Positions 17,582 through 26,525 are shown, counted from the stretch's first letter. The stretch: DNA of 49,123 bases from JAZKDW01 sp040387375 (GCA_040387375.1 JAZKDW010000067.1:1-49123), one strand, 5' to 3'. The notes: generated from the sequence alone by a model not told the origin. Numbers and translations are program-made.

Positions 17582-18865
17582 ATGAGCATTCATCACGAAA
17601 TTCCTTCTTACCTGACGCCTTCCGAGCTTGGTCCCTGGGCCGTATATCTCGAGCAGATCGATCGTGTTACACCGCATCTGGGGTCACTGGCACGCTGGGT
17701 CGAGACGCTGAAACGGCCGAAACGCATTTTGATTGTCGATGTCCCGATCGAGCGTGATAACGGCACGATCGCCCACTTTGAAGGTTATCGTGTGCAGCAC
17801 AATACATCGCGTGGCCCAGGCAAGGGTGGCGTGCGTTTCCATCAGGATGTGACGCTGTCCGAAGTCATGGCGCTGTCCGCGTGGATGACGGTCAAAAACG
17901 CCGCCGTCAACGTTCCCTACGGTGGCGCCAAAGGCGGCATTCGGGTTGACCCCCGCACGCTTTCCCAGGGCGAGTTGCAGCGCATGACGCGCCGCTACAC
18001 CAGCGAAATCAACATCATCATCGGGCCCAACAAGGATATCCCCGCGCCCGACGTCAACACAAATGAACAGATCATGGCGTGGATGATGGATACCTATTCA
18101 ATGAACCAGGGCAGCACCGCTTCGGGGGTGGTCACGGGCAAGCCGATCTCGCTCGGCGGCAGCCTGGGGCGGCATGAAGCCACCGGGCGCGGCGTGTACG
18201 TTGTCGGCTGCGAAGCCGCCGCCAAGTGCGGCATGGAAATCAAGGGGGCGCGTGTCGCTGTCCAGGGTTTCGGCAATGTAGGCGGTGTGGCATCCCGCCT
18301 GTTTGCCGCCGCAGGCGCAAAAATTATTGCAGTACAAGATCATAAAGCGACCGTCGTGCGTGAAGAAGGCCTGGATATCCCGGCCTTGCTGGCCCATTTT
18401 GCAGAGCATGGCAGTGTTTCCGGTTTTGGCGGTGAAGAGCTGAAAGACCGTGGTCAATTCTGGGGACTGGACTGCGACATTTTGGTGCCGGCCGCACTCG
18501 AGCAGCAGATTACCGAAGTCAATGCCCCCCATATTCGCGCCAGGATTATTCTGGAGGGCGCCAACGGGCCGACCACACCTGCCGCCGATGATATCCTGCG
18601 GGAAAATGGCGTGCTGGTTGTGCCAGACGTGATTGCCAATGCCGGCGGTGTGACGGTCAGTTATTTTGAATGGGTGCAGGATTTTTCCAGCTTTTTCTGG
18701 ACCGAGGATGAAATCAACCTGCGTCTGACACGTATCATGCGCGAAGCGTTCGCCGCCGTCTGGGCGCTGTCGCAAGAGAAAAAAGTATCGTTACGTACAG
18801 CGGCATTTATTGTCGGTTGCACTCGGGTATTGCAGGCGCGTGAGATGCGCGGTTTATATCCTTGA
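17582..18865 (+). CDS. gdhA: Glutamate dehydrogenase (Glu/Leu/Phe/Val dehydrogenase family)
   Basis: The enzyme interconverts glutamate with 2-oxoglutarate and ammonia using NAD(P). The 427-residue product has the glutamate pocket PGKGGVRFHQDVT, the active-site PYGGAKGGIRVDP with its catalytic lysine, the KDIPAPDVNTN block, and a Rossmann domain starting at RVAVQGFGNVGG. The short (about 430 aa) hexameric type fits Betaproteobacteria; cofactor preference is not certain from sequence. The chosen ATG begins MSIHHEIPSYL with AAGGA 11 bases upstream. The neighbouring LysR gene and glutamate transporter fit a role in glutamate use. Confidence 0.92.
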   Translation: MSIHHEIPSYLTPSELGPWAVYLEQIDRVTPHLGSLARWVETLKRPKRILIVDVPIERDNGTIAHFEGYRVQHNTSRGPGKGGVRFHQDVTLSEVMALSAWMTVKNAAVNVPYGGAKGGIRVDPRTLSQGELQRMTRRYTSEINIIIGPNKDIPAPDVNTNEQIMAWMMDTYSMNQGSTASGVVTGKPISLGGSLGRHEATGRGVYVVGCEAAAKCGMEIKGARVAVQGFGNVGGVASRLFAAAGAKIIAVQDHKATVVREEGLDIPALLAHFAEHGSVSGFGGEELKDRGQFWGLDCDILVPAALEQQITEVNAPHIRARIILEGANGPTTPAADDILRENGVLVVPDVIANAGGVTVSYFEWVQDFSSFFWTEDEINLRLTRIMREAFAAVWALSQEKKVSLRTAAFIVGCTRVLQAREMRGLYP

Positions 18866-19045
18866 TGCCCGGTCCGGAAGGGGCGCATTCCTTCGGCTCT
18901 GATAAAAAAGATCAGCTTTGAAAACAAGATGCCCGCTTTCTTTTCCTCAGAAATAAAGGAAGGCGTGAATCTTGCTGTGTCCTTTGGCGCGGGGTTCTGG
19001 AGGGCAATGTGAGCCAGGTCGGGTTTGCCATTGAAAAGGAGCCTT

Positions 19046-19492
19046 ATGCGTACGTTCGATGTCAGCTACGCCATCATGATTGGTTTGGTTCTTTTGTTAT
19101 GTTTTGTTCTGGTGTCGTGTGTTGCGGCCGACATGATAATTCAGGCGCGTGAACTGAAAAATACCAAAAACGAACCCGCTTCGCGTAACAGGATAGGCTG
19201 GTTATCCAGGAAGTATGGGATGCTAATCATGCGTAAGCATGATCACGGTCGATTGTCTGAGCGCGATTTGAAATTAGTCACAAGAATGACCAATCCGAAA
19301 TCCCGCACCGCGACCCAGGGAGGACCGCCGGTTTTCTCCGTGAAGAGCAGGGTGTTGGTCTTGAACCGGCGCGGCAATAAAAAAGAGTCATCGCCAGGTG
19401 CAGCGATTGGCAATTTTCTGGCAGTCAATCGTTTTGCGATGATGCGGCGCAAAGATGATGAACTGCTTGAAAGACGCATGCAGGCGAGATGA
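19046..19492 (+). CDS. Unrecognised small membrane protein with a basic C-terminal region
   Basis: I do not recognise this 148-residue product. It starts MRTFDVSYAIMIGLVLL with one clear membrane helix (about residues 8-30). A hydrophilic, strongly basic remainder follows, rich in Arg, Lys, Asn and Ser and ending LLERRMQAR. The start is well supported: AAAAGGAG ends four bases before the ATG. An in-frame TTG at 19025 is an alternative. It lies alone between gdhA and gltI. The codons look somewhat less GC-biased than in neighbouring genes, which may mean a fast-evolving or acquired gene. Confidence 0.55.
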   Translation: MRTFDVSYAIMIGLVLLLCFVLVSCVAADMIIQARELKNTKNEPASRNRIGWLSRKYGMLIMRKHDHGRLSERDLKLVTRMTNPKSRTATQGGPPVFSVKSRVLVLNRRGNKKESSPGAAIGNFLAVNRFAMMRRKDDELLERRMQAR

Positions 19493-19633
19493 TTACGCCA
19501 GATCCGCAAACCGTTCCTGGGTTCAGGAGCGTTTTAAGGTGGAAAACTGCGACAGAAAAAAGGTAACGAGAAATACGATTTTAAATTGTTGGTTTTGGTA
19601 CACTGAGTTGTAAAATTTTCCCCAGGAGACCTT

Positions 19634-20581
19634 ATGAAATTATCAAAATTAATTGCCTTTCTGATCAGTGCCGGCGTTGTCATGGGCGCAGCCCAGGCCC
19701 AGGAGTTGACCGGAACACTTAAAAAAATCAAAGATTCCGGATCCATCACTCTTGGTGTACGCGATTCATCCATTCCTTTTTCATACCTGGATGACAAACA
19801 ATCGTATCAAGGTTATTCGATTGATCTTTGCATGAAGGTCGTTACCGCGATTCAGAAACAGCTCGGCCTGACCGCCCTGACCGTCAAGTTGAATCCGGTC
19901 ACATCCGCCACCCGCATTCCGCTGATGGCAAACGGCACCACCGATCTCGAGTGCGGTTCCACCACCAACAATATCGAGCGCCAGAAGCAAGTGGCATTTG
20001 CCCCGACCACTTTTGTGGTTGCCAGCCGTTTGATTGCCAAAAAATCGGCCAATGTGAATTCGCTGAATGACCTGAAAGGCAAATCGCTGGTGTCGACGTC
20101 CGGCACGACCAGTCTGAAACAAATCACCCAGTTGAATGGTGAACGCAATCTGGGCTTGAACATCATGTCCGCAAAAGACCATGCAGAAGCTTTCCTGATG
20201 GTCGAGACCGGTCGGGCTGTTGCGTTCGGCATGGATGACATCCTGCTGGCATCTTTGGCAGCAAGCTCCAAGGCACCCGCGGATTATGCGATTACCCAGG
20301 AAGCGCTGTCGGTCGAGCCATACGGCATCATGATGCGTCGGGATGATCCTGAGTTCAAAAAGGTAGTCGATACCGCGGTCATGAACGTATTCAAATCCGG
20401 CGAGATCAATCGTATCTACAACAAGTGGTTCCTGTCGCCAATCCCGCCCAAGAATGTCAATCTGAACTGGCCAATGAGCGCTGAACTGAAAGCCGTCATT
20501 GCGAAGCCGACCGATTCCGGTGATCCGGCAGCGTACGCAGCAGTGCCAGAAGCGCAGAAAGCAGTATCCAAGAAAAAATAA
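19634..20581 (+). CDS. gltI: Glutamate/aspartate ABC transporter periplasmic binding protein
   Basis: The product is a type 3 extracellular solute-binding protein of 315 residues with a Sec signal (cleavage after AQA, near residue 22). The mature domain begins TGTLKKIKDSGSITLGVRDSSIPFSY and contains GYSIDLCMKVV and ECGSTTNNIERQKQVAF, characteristic of the GltI/AatJ group that binds glutamate and aspartate in the periplasm. The tail is Lys-rich. A TAAAAT box at 19611-19616 with TTGGTT 16 bases upstream could be the promoter. A hairpin after the stop separates it from gltJKL. Confidence 0.93.
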   Translation: MKLSKLIAFLISAGVVMGAAQAQELTGTLKKIKDSGSITLGVRDSSIPFSYLDDKQSYQGYSIDLCMKVVTAIQKQLGLTALTVKLNPVTSATRIPLMANGTTDLECGSTTNNIERQKQVAFAPTTFVVASRLIAKKSANVNSLNDLKGKSLVSTSGTTSLKQITQLNGERNLGLNIMSAKDHAEAFLMVETGRAVAFGMDDILLASLAASSKAPADYAITQEALSVEPYGIMMRRDDPEFKKVVDTAVMNVFKSGEINRIYNKWFLSPIPPKNVNLNWPMSAELKAVIAKPTDSGDPAAYAAVPEAQKAVSKKK

Positions 20582-20602
20582 ATCGACGGTGAAATTGTCG
20601 AC

Positions 20603-20632
20603 ACGGGGGGCGAGAGCCTCCCGTTTTATTTT
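20603..20632 (+). terminator. Hairpin/attenuator between gltI and gltJ
   Basis: ACGGGGGGC (20603-20611) pairs with GCCTCCCGT (20616-20624) through nine positions, one of them G-U, with a GAGA loop and a TTTTATTTT tract. As gltJ follows on the same strand, partial termination here would give more binding protein than permease. Confidence 0.65.
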
Positions 20633-20757
20633 GCCCGGGAATATTGTTGTATTTCAAAAAAGTAATCAAGCTGCTTAATAGACGGTAATATTCATTGCAC
20701 ATAATTGGCAAGTTTGGATATCCAGGTGTGCGGTACTGAAAACGAGACGAGGGGAAT

Positions 20758-21510
20758 ATGAATTACAACTGGAACTGGCGCATTTTCTGGGAATCCTCAC
20801 CCGATGGTGTCGGGACCTACATGGACACCTTATGGTCTGGACTGGTCTGGACCCTGGCTACCGCGCTGTCCGCCTGGATCATGGCCCTCGTGATCGGCGC
20901 AATCATCGGCACGATCCGCACCATGCCTAATAAGTGGGCGGTGCGTCTTGGAAATGCCTATGTCGAACTGTTCCGCAACATACCGTTGCTGGTGCAGATG
21001 TTCCTGTGGTACTTCGTAATGCCCGAACTTTTGCCTGCGGATCTAGGCGATCGTGTGAAAGCAATGCCCAATGCGCCTTTCATTACAGCGGTAATCTGCC
21101 TGGGATTTTTCACCTCGTCACGCGTAGCGGTACAAATCTCTGCCGGCATCAATTCATTGCCGCGCGGCCAGAAACTGGCTGGCACGGCCCTGGGCCTGAC
21201 TCTGCCGCAGACATATCGCTACGTATTGTTGCCGATGGCTTTTCGTATCGTCATTCCGCCGCTGACCAGCGAGTTTTTAAACATCATCAAGAACAGCGCG
21301 GTAGCCCTCACCATTGGTTTGATGGAATTGACTGCACGCGCCCGCTCGATGCAGGAGTTTTCGTTCCAGGTATTCGAGGCATTCACTGCCGCCACGATCA
21401 TTTACATTCTGGTGAATATCTGTGTCGTCTTCCTGATGCACCGAATTGAAAAGCGCCTGGCTGTGCCGGGTTTCATCAGTTCCGGTACTGCCAATACGGG
21501 AGGACATTGA
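20758..21510 (+). CDS. gltJ: Glutamate/aspartate ABC transporter permease
   Basis: This HisM-type inner-membrane permease has 250 residues and about five membrane helices. It begins MNYNWNWRIFWESSPDGVGTY, contains the early VELFRNIPLLVQMFLWYFVMPELLP segment seen in GltJ proteins, and has the EAA loop GTALGLTLPQTYRYVLLP that contacts the ATPase. A GAGGGGA ribosome site is close to the ATG. It pairs with GltK as the two-subunit channel. The gltK ribosome site lies inside its 3' end. Confidence 0.93.
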   Translation: MNYNWNWRIFWESSPDGVGTYMDTLWSGLVWTLATALSAWIMALVIGAIIGTIRTMPNKWAVRLGNAYVELFRNIPLLVQMFLWYFVMPELLPADLGDRVKAMPNAPFITAVICLGFFTSSRVAVQISAGINSLPRGQKLAGTALGLTLPQTYRYVLLPMAFRIVIPPLTSEFLNIIKNSAVALTIGLMELTARARSMQEFSFQVFEAFTAATIIYILVNICVVFLMHRIEKRLAVPGFISSGTANTGGH

Positions 21511-21512
21511 TC

Positions 21513-22205
21513 ATGTTCGCTAATTTCGATTTTGACGTGATTGCCCGTTCTTGGGTGTATTTGTTTAAAACAGGCATGGCATTCACGCTCGAGCTTACCG
21601 GTCTGGCAATGGTTGGCGGCATCATCCTGGGCACACTGCTGGCAATGATGCGCCTGTCGAAATACAGGGCTGTTTCATTGGTTGCCACCGGCTATGTCAA
21701 CCTGATTCGGTCGATCCCATTGGTACTGGTGATTTTCTGGTTTTACTTCCTGGTGCCCTACATCGGCGCCTGGCTCATTGGCGCCAAGGAGCCAATCAAG
21801 GTCGGGGCATTCTCTTCTTCCCTGATCACCTTCATCCTTTTCGAAGCCGCTTATTATTGCGAGATCATGCGCGCTGGAATCCAATCGATCCCACGTGGCC
21901 AGGTGGCCGCTGGTTATGCGTTGGGCATGAACTACTGGCAAACCATGGGCAACATTATCTTGCCGCAGGCTTTCCGAAATATGATCCCGGTATTGCTGAC
22001 GCAAACCATCGTGCTGTTTCAGGACGTGTCGCTGGTGTACGTATTATCGATCACTGATTTTGTCGGCGCGGCGTCCAAGGTTGCCCAACGTGATGGGCGC
22101 TTGATCGAGATGTACCTGTTCGTCGCGGTGGTTTACTTCGTGCTGTGTTTCGGGCTCTCAATGCTGGTCAGAAAACTGCAGCAGCGGGTCGCCATCATCA
22201 GATAA
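21513..22205 (+). CDS. gltK: Glutamate/aspartate ABC transporter permease
   Basis: The second permease subunit has 230 residues and starts MFANFDFDVIARSWVYLFKTG. It contains YVNLIRSIPLVLVIFWFYFLVP and the EAA loop GYALGMNYWQTMGNIILPQAFR. I chose the ATG at 21513, nine bases after GGGAGG and two bases after the gltJ stop. A TTG at 21507 in frame would overlap the gltJ stop and sit too close to the ribosome site. Together with GltJ it forms the membrane channel. Confidence 0.92.
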   Translation: MFANFDFDVIARSWVYLFKTGMAFTLELTGLAMVGGIILGTLLAMMRLSKYRAVSLVATGYVNLIRSIPLVLVIFWFYFLVPYIGAWLIGAKEPIKVGAFSSSLITFILFEAAYYCEIMRAGIQSIPRGQVAAGYALGMNYWQTMGNIILPQAFRNMIPVLLTQTIVLFQDVSLVYVLSITDFVGAASKVAQRDGRLIEMYLFVAVVYFVLCFGLSMLVRKLQQRVAIIR

Positions 22206-22221
22206 GCCGCGGATCATTGTT

Positions 22222-22246
22222 CGCCTCTTGGTTCATGAAGAGGGCG
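22222..22246 (+). other. Intercistronic hairpin between gltK and gltL
   Basis: CGCCTCTT (22222-22229) faces AAGAGGGCG (22238-22246), forming a short hairpin with one bulge and no T-run. It could be an mRNA-stability or processing element inside the operon, or chance. Confidence 0.3.
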
Positions 22247-22299
22247 GGAAAAAAACAAGCGCTCATAGTCAACGGAATTCAGCATTCAGGAGAATCAAA

Positions 22300-23025
22300 A
22301 TGATTGAACTTAAAAATATCAGCAAATGGTACGGAAATTTTCAGGTCCTGACCGACTGTACGACAAAAGTCGCGAAAGGCGATGTGGTGGTGGTTTGCGG
22401 TCCTTCCGGTTCCGGCAAGTCGACCCTCATCAAGACAGTCAATGGACTTGAACCATTTCAAAAAGGCGAGATCCTGGTTGATGGCGTCTCCGTCGGTGAC
22501 CCGAAAACCAACCTGTCCACATTGCGCGCGCGCATCGGCATGGTGTTCCAGAATTTCGAATTGTTTCCCCACCTGTCGATTCGTGAAAATCTCACGATCG
22601 GACAGGTCAAGGTACTCGGCCGCAGCGTTGATGAGGCAACGGTACGCGGCCTCAAATATCTCGACCGGGTCGGCCTGATTGCACAAAAGGACAAATTCCC
22701 CGGCCAATTGTCAGGCGGTCAGCAGCAGCGTGTGGCGATTGCGCGCGCATTGTCGATGGATCCGATTGCGATGCTGTTCGACGAACCTACCTCCGCGCTC
22801 GACCCGGAAATGATCAACGAAGTACTCGATGTCATGGTTGGACTGGCGCAGGACGGCATGACAATGATGGTCGTCACGCATGAAATGGGGTTTGCCAAAA
22901 AAGTGGCAAACCGGGTCATCTTCATGGACCAGGGACGGATTGTGGAAGACTGCACGAAGGATGATTTTTTTGGCTCGCCCCGTTCCGAGCGCGCACGCGA
23001 TTTCCTCGCAAAGATCATTCACTGA
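22300..23025 (+). CDS. gltL: Glutamate/aspartate ABC transporter ATPase
   Basis: The 241-residue ATPase powers the GltIJK importer from the cytoplasmic face. It shows Walker A GPSGSGKST (residues 34-42), the Q-loop GMVFQNFELFPHL, the signature LSGGQQQRVAIARAL from residue 137, Walker B AMLFDEPTSALDPE and the switch VVTHEMGFA. The ATG has AGGAGA six bases upstream, so the longer in-frame opening is not used. It is the last gene of the operon and is followed by a strong terminator. Confidence 0.95.
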   Translation: MIELKNISKWYGNFQVLTDCTTKVAKGDVVVVCGPSGSGKSTLIKTVNGLEPFQKGEILVDGVSVGDPKTNLSTLRARIGMVFQNFELFPHLSIRENLTIGQVKVLGRSVDEATVRGLKYLDRVGLIAQKDKFPGQLSGGQQQRVAIARALSMDPIAMLFDEPTSALDPEMINEVLDVMVGLAQDGMTMMVVTHEMGFAKKVANRVIFMDQGRIVEDCTKDDFFGSPRSERARDFLAKIIH

Positions 23026-23049
23026 GGTCTGCATTTTTCGCGATTGACG

Positions 23050-23087
23050 AAAAGCCGCTCCGGTACCAGACTGAAGCGGCTTTTTTA
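23050..23087 (+). terminator. Terminator of the glt operon
   Basis: AAAAGCCGCT (23050-23059) pairs with AGCGGCTTTT (23075-23084) and ends in a run of six T, 25 bp after the gltL stop. Confidence 0.85.
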
Positions 23088-23232
23088 TCGCGCGAGGACG
23101 GCAATTGCAGTGCCGCGGGAAAGACAGTAATTTTTTTGGTGTGCCCCCTAAGAGAGCAGTCAATTGCATTCACCGGGTAATTTTCAACAGCCTGCCAGCC
23201 CACCAACACGCCTGACGATGATCGAAAAAGTC

Positions 23233-24504
23233 ATGAACCACAAACAGTTTCTGATTGATAGTTTCCATGCCGCGGTTGCCGCCGCCGATCCGTCACAGTT
23301 GGTGGCCAGTCATTTGCCTGCCCCGCCCAAGGGCAAGACACTGGTCGTCGGCGCCGGCAAAGCGGCCGCCAGCATGGCACGCGCGGTGGAACTGGCATGG
23401 CCGCCGGATGCGCCGCTGGAAGGCATTGTTGTCACGCGTTATGCACATGGCATGCCGACCGAGAGGATTCGAGTGGTGGAAGCGAGCCACCCGGTGCCCG
23501 ATACCGCGGGCGAAATCGCGGCGGCTGAAATCCTGGCGCGCACCAGTGCGCTTGCCCCCGATGACCGCCTGATCGTCCTGGTGTCTGGCGGCGGCTCAAG
23601 TTTGTTATCGTTGCCGGTGCCCGCTGTCTCGATGACAGATTTGAGAGCGTTGACAAAAGACCTGTTGAAATCGGGCGCACCGATCACTGAAATGAATATC
23701 GTGCGCAAACACTTGTCGCGTATCCAGGGCGGACAACTGGCAGCGGCATGCAAAGCGCCTGTCACTACCCTGATCGTCAGCGATGTTGCCGGAGACGAGC
23801 CGAGTGCAATCGCATCCGGTCCAACCTGTGCCGATGCGAGCACGTTTGGCGATGCGCTCGATATCTTGCAGCGTTTTGGCGTAACGGCACCTGCCGCGAT
23901 CGCCGCCTATTTGCAGGAAGGCGCCAAGGGCAAGGTCGCCGAAACCCCCAAGCCGGGCAGTCCTGTCTTCTCAAGCGTCAACAATCTGATCATTGCAACC
24001 GCCCATCAAAGCCTGCAGGCGGCGGCGCAGTTTTTCCGTGCCCATGACATCACGCCGGTTGTGTTGGGCGATACCGTGACGGGCGAGGCGTCCGAGGTGG
24101 CCAAAGTGTACGCAGCGCTGGTGCGGGAGATTCGTTCGCATGGTCAGCCTTTCAAACCGCCGGTTGCCCTGATATCAGGCGGTGAATGCACGGTGACCGT
24201 GCGCGGTAATGGGCGCGGCGGACGCTGTGCAGAATTCCTGATATCGCTGGCGGTCGAGCTCGATGGCATGCCCGATGTCTACGCGCTGGCCGCCGACACC
24301 GACGGCATTGATGGCACGGAAGACAATGCGGGCGCGGTGCTGCTGCCGGACAGCCAGTCGCGCGCCAGTGTGCTGGGTGTAGATGCGGCAAAAAACCTTG
24401 CCGATAACGATGGCTACCGCTATTTTGCGGCCCTCGACGATCTTGTCGTCACTGGCCCGACACGCACCAATGTGAACGATTACCGCGTGATCCTGATCCT
24501 GTAA
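23233..24504 (+). CDS. Glycerate 2-kinase (MOFRL/TtuD family)
   Basis: The family phosphorylates D-glycerate to 2-phosphoglycerate, feeding glycerate from glyoxylate, tartrate or serine-type pathways into glycolysis. The 423-residue product has KTLVVGAGKAAASMARAVE near the start, the glycine-rich VLVSGGGSSLL, ITEMNIVRKHLSRIQGGQLA and VSDVAGDEPSAIASGPT. The C-terminal MOFRL domain includes LISGGECTVTVRGNGRGGR and ADTDGIDG. I chose the ATG that begins MNHKQFLIDSFHAAV; an ATG five codons upstream (23218) is nearly as plausible, as neither has a clear ribosome site. Symbols used for it include ttuD, gckA and garK-like. Confidence 0.88.
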   Translation: MNHKQFLIDSFHAAVAAADPSQLVASHLPAPPKGKTLVVGAGKAAASMARAVELAWPPDAPLEGIVVTRYAHGMPTERIRVVEASHPVPDTAGEIAAAEILARTSALAPDDRLIVLVSGGGSSLLSLPVPAVSMTDLRALTKDLLKSGAPITEMNIVRKHLSRIQGGQLAAACKAPVTTLIVSDVAGDEPSAIASGPTCADASTFGDALDILQRFGVTAPAAIAAYLQEGAKGKVAETPKPGSPVFSSVNNLIIATAHQSLQAAAQFFRAHDITPVVLGDTVTGEASEVAKVYAALVREIRSHGQPFKPPVALISGGECTVTVRGNGRGGRCAEFLISLAVELDGMPDVYALAADTDGIDGTEDNAGAVLLPDSQSRASVLGVDAAKNLADNDGYRYFAALDDLVVTGPTRTNVNDYRVILIL

Positions 24505-24535
24505 AATTGCAGGCACCTCTTCCTGATGGATTGCC

Positions 24536-25594
24536 ATGCAAAACGAACCGACTTCATCCCCTGTTGCGAGCCTCACACTGACTCGTCCCGACGACTGGCA
24601 CCTGCACCTGCGGGACGGCGTAGCGCTGGCCAGTGTATTGCCGGACTCCGCGCGCCAGTTCGCACGGGCAATCGTCATGCCTAACCTGAAGCCGCCGGTG
24701 ACGACCACGGCGCTGGCGGCCGCTTACCGGGACCGGATCCTGGCAGCGCTGCCGCCGGACCTGAAATTCGAGCCACTGATGACGCTGTACCTTACCGACA
24801 AAACGCCCGCCGATGAAATTCGGCGTGCCAGGGACAGCGGGTTTGTACATGCGGTCAAACTGTATCCGGCCGGTGCAACCACCAATTCGGACGCCGGCGT
24901 GACGGACCTGACCAAATGCTACAAGACGCTGGAAGCGATGCAGGCGTTAGGCATGCCCTTGCTCGTGCATGGCGAGGTGACGGATCCGGATGTGGATATT
25001 TTTGACCGTGAGGCAGTGTTCATCGACCGTGTGATGCGCCCTCTGCGGCGCGACATGCCGGAACTGAAGGTCGTATTCGAGCACATCACGACCAAGGACG
25101 CGGCGCACTATGTGAGCGAGGAAAAGGGCGCAATTGCAGCCACCATCACCGCGCATCACTTGCTCTACAACCGCAATGAAATCTTCAAAGGGGGCATTCG
25201 TCCACATTATTACTGCCTGCCCGTCTTGAAACGGGAAGAGCATCGGCAGGCGTTGCTGGATGCCGCGACCTCCGGCAATAAAAAATTCTTTCTGGGCACC
25301 GATTCGGCGCCCCATTCCAGGGATTTGAAGGAGCATGCGTGCGGTTGCGCCGGATGTTACACGGCGCTGCATGCAATGGAGCTGTATGCGCAAGCATTTG
25401 ACCAGGCAAACGCGCTGGACAAGCTTGAAGCGTTCGCCAGTTTCCATGGCCCGGCATTTTACAATTTGCCGCGCAATACGGCGAAAGTCACACTCAAGCG
25501 CGAAGCCTGGGCCTTGCCTGCGGAATTGCCATTGGGCGATTCGACCATCGTGCCCTTGAATGGCGGCGAGAGCATAGGCTGGAAGCTGGTTTAA
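24536..25594 (+). CDS. pyrC: Dihydroorotase, class II
   Basis: PyrC closes carbamoyl aspartate to dihydroorotate in pyrimidine synthesis. The 352-residue product is E. coli-like (class II). The first metal ligands are in DDWHLHLRD (His22, His24), the carbamylated lysine is Lys108 in HAVKLYPAGATTNS, further histidines lie in LVHGEV and VFEHIT, and the catalytic aspartate is in GTDSAPHSR. The start is the ATG just after the glycerate kinase stop (31 bp). A DUF3025 gene follows closely and is probably co-transcribed. Confidence 0.95.
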   Translation: MQNEPTSSPVASLTLTRPDDWHLHLRDGVALASVLPDSARQFARAIVMPNLKPPVTTTALAAAYRDRILAALPPDLKFEPLMTLYLTDKTPADEIRRARDSGFVHAVKLYPAGATTNSDAGVTDLTKCYKTLEAMQALGMPLLVHGEVTDPDVDIFDREAVFIDRVMRPLRRDMPELKVVFEHITTKDAAHYVSEEKGAIAATITAHHLLYNRNEIFKGGIRPHYYCLPVLKREEHRQALLDAATSGNKKFFLGTDSAPHSRDLKEHACGCAGCYTALHAMELYAQAFDQANALDKLEAFASFHGPAFYNLPRNTAKVTLKREAWALPAELPLGDSTIVPLNGGESIGWKLV

Positions 25595-25626
25595 TTCACA
25601 CGGTGGCGCCTTCGGCAACAGCAGCA

Positions 25627-26448
25627 ATGAATGCGTCTTTCCTCAAAGAGATAGACTGGCGGCGCCCGTGGCTGGCGCCCTTGCTTCCCGCTGCCGCGCC
25701 GATTCTGCAGGCCCAGGATTGGCGGGAGGCGCTGAATGCAGCCGCCTTTGCCGCCTCCCTGTGCAATCATCGCGGTTTGCCAATCCGGTTTGTGCCGCAA
25801 TCTGACTTGCCGGCTGATACGCCATACGAAGCTTTTATCAGTGCTACTGGCGGCGTTCCCACACGATCGAACCTGCACGATTTTTTCAATGCGCTGGTAT
25901 GGCTGACCTTTCCAAAAGCGAAGGCACAGCTCAATGCCTTGCAGGCGATGGAAATCGCCGGCGCAGCCAGGATGCCGGACGCAGGGGGGGCGCATGGGGC
26001 CAGGCGCGGCAAGCTCAGGGATGCCGCCACGATTTTTGATGAAAATGCGGCAATACTGGTGGCAACCGATCAAGATTTGGTCGCCGCCTTGCGCGGCCAT
26101 CAATGGCGCGAGCTATTCATTGCCAGACGGGATGATTTCAGCCGCGATTGCACGGTGTGCCTGTTTGGCCATGCGCTGATGGAAAAACTGGTGTCGCCTT
26201 ATAAAGCGATCACTGCGCATGCGTATGTGTTGCTGGCGGATAAGGCATTTTTTGCGGTGTCGCCACCGGAAATGCGCGGGTGGATCGATTTGCGGCTTGC
26301 CACGGCGCTGGCGCAAGGCTTGTCGACGGCGGATTTTACGCCCTTGCCTGTGTTGGGCGTTCCGGGCTGGTGGGACGTTCAGGATCTGCAGTTTTATGAT
26401 GATGTTGCCGTTTTCCGGCCAAAACGAGCGGTTGTTTTGAAAATTTGA
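25627..26448 (+). CDS. DUF3025 family protein
   Basis: This is a cytoplasmic-looking protein of 273 residues and unknown function. It has the DUF3025 landmark TRSNLHDFFNALVWLTFPKAKA-L-NALQAMEI and later DENAAILVA, FGHALMEKL and GVPGWWDVQDLQFYDD. I chose the ATG giving MNASFLKEIDW. A GTG at 25603 in the same frame, eight bases after the pyrC stop, is possible; neither has a good ribosome site. The family often appears near housekeeping genes in Betaproteobacteria, and nothing in the sequence gives a reaction. Confidence 0.78.
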   Translation: MNASFLKEIDWRRPWLAPLLPAAAPILQAQDWREALNAAAFAASLCNHRGLPIRFVPQSDLPADTPYEAFISATGGVPTRSNLHDFFNALVWLTFPKAKAQLNALQAMEIAGAARMPDAGGAHGARRGKLRDAATIFDENAAILVATDQDLVAALRGHQWRELFIARRDDFSRDCTVCLFGHALMEKLVSPYKAITAHAYVLLADKAFFAVSPPEMRGWIDLRLATALAQGLSTADFTPLPVLGVPGWWDVQDLQFYDDVAVFRPKRAVVLKI

Positions 26449-26454
26449 GACGAA

Positions 26455-26482
26455 AAAAAGCCACTCCGAAGAGTGGCTTTTT
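26455..26482. terminator. Bidirectional terminator between the DUF3025 and porin genes
   Basis: AAAAAGCCACTC (26455-26466) and GAGTGGCTTTTT (26471-26482) form a perfect hairpin with a CGAA tetraloop, with A and T runs on both sides, between two convergent genes. Confidence 0.9.
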
Positions 26483-26525
26483 CATCCGACTTTTCTAAAC
26501 CCAGTCAGCTTGCGCTGACCAAGAA

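Noticed and set aside
19190..19206. Second copy of the 14288 repeat arm (AGGATAGGCTGG in the orphan gene)
   Set aside because: Only about ten bases match, with no mirrored arm nearby. It is best explained as chance.
19586..19616. Possible sigma-54 promoter before gltI
   Set aside because: TTGGTACAC and TTGTA resemble -24/-12 elements, but the spacing between the GG and the second element is one base too long and the GC of the -12 box is missing.
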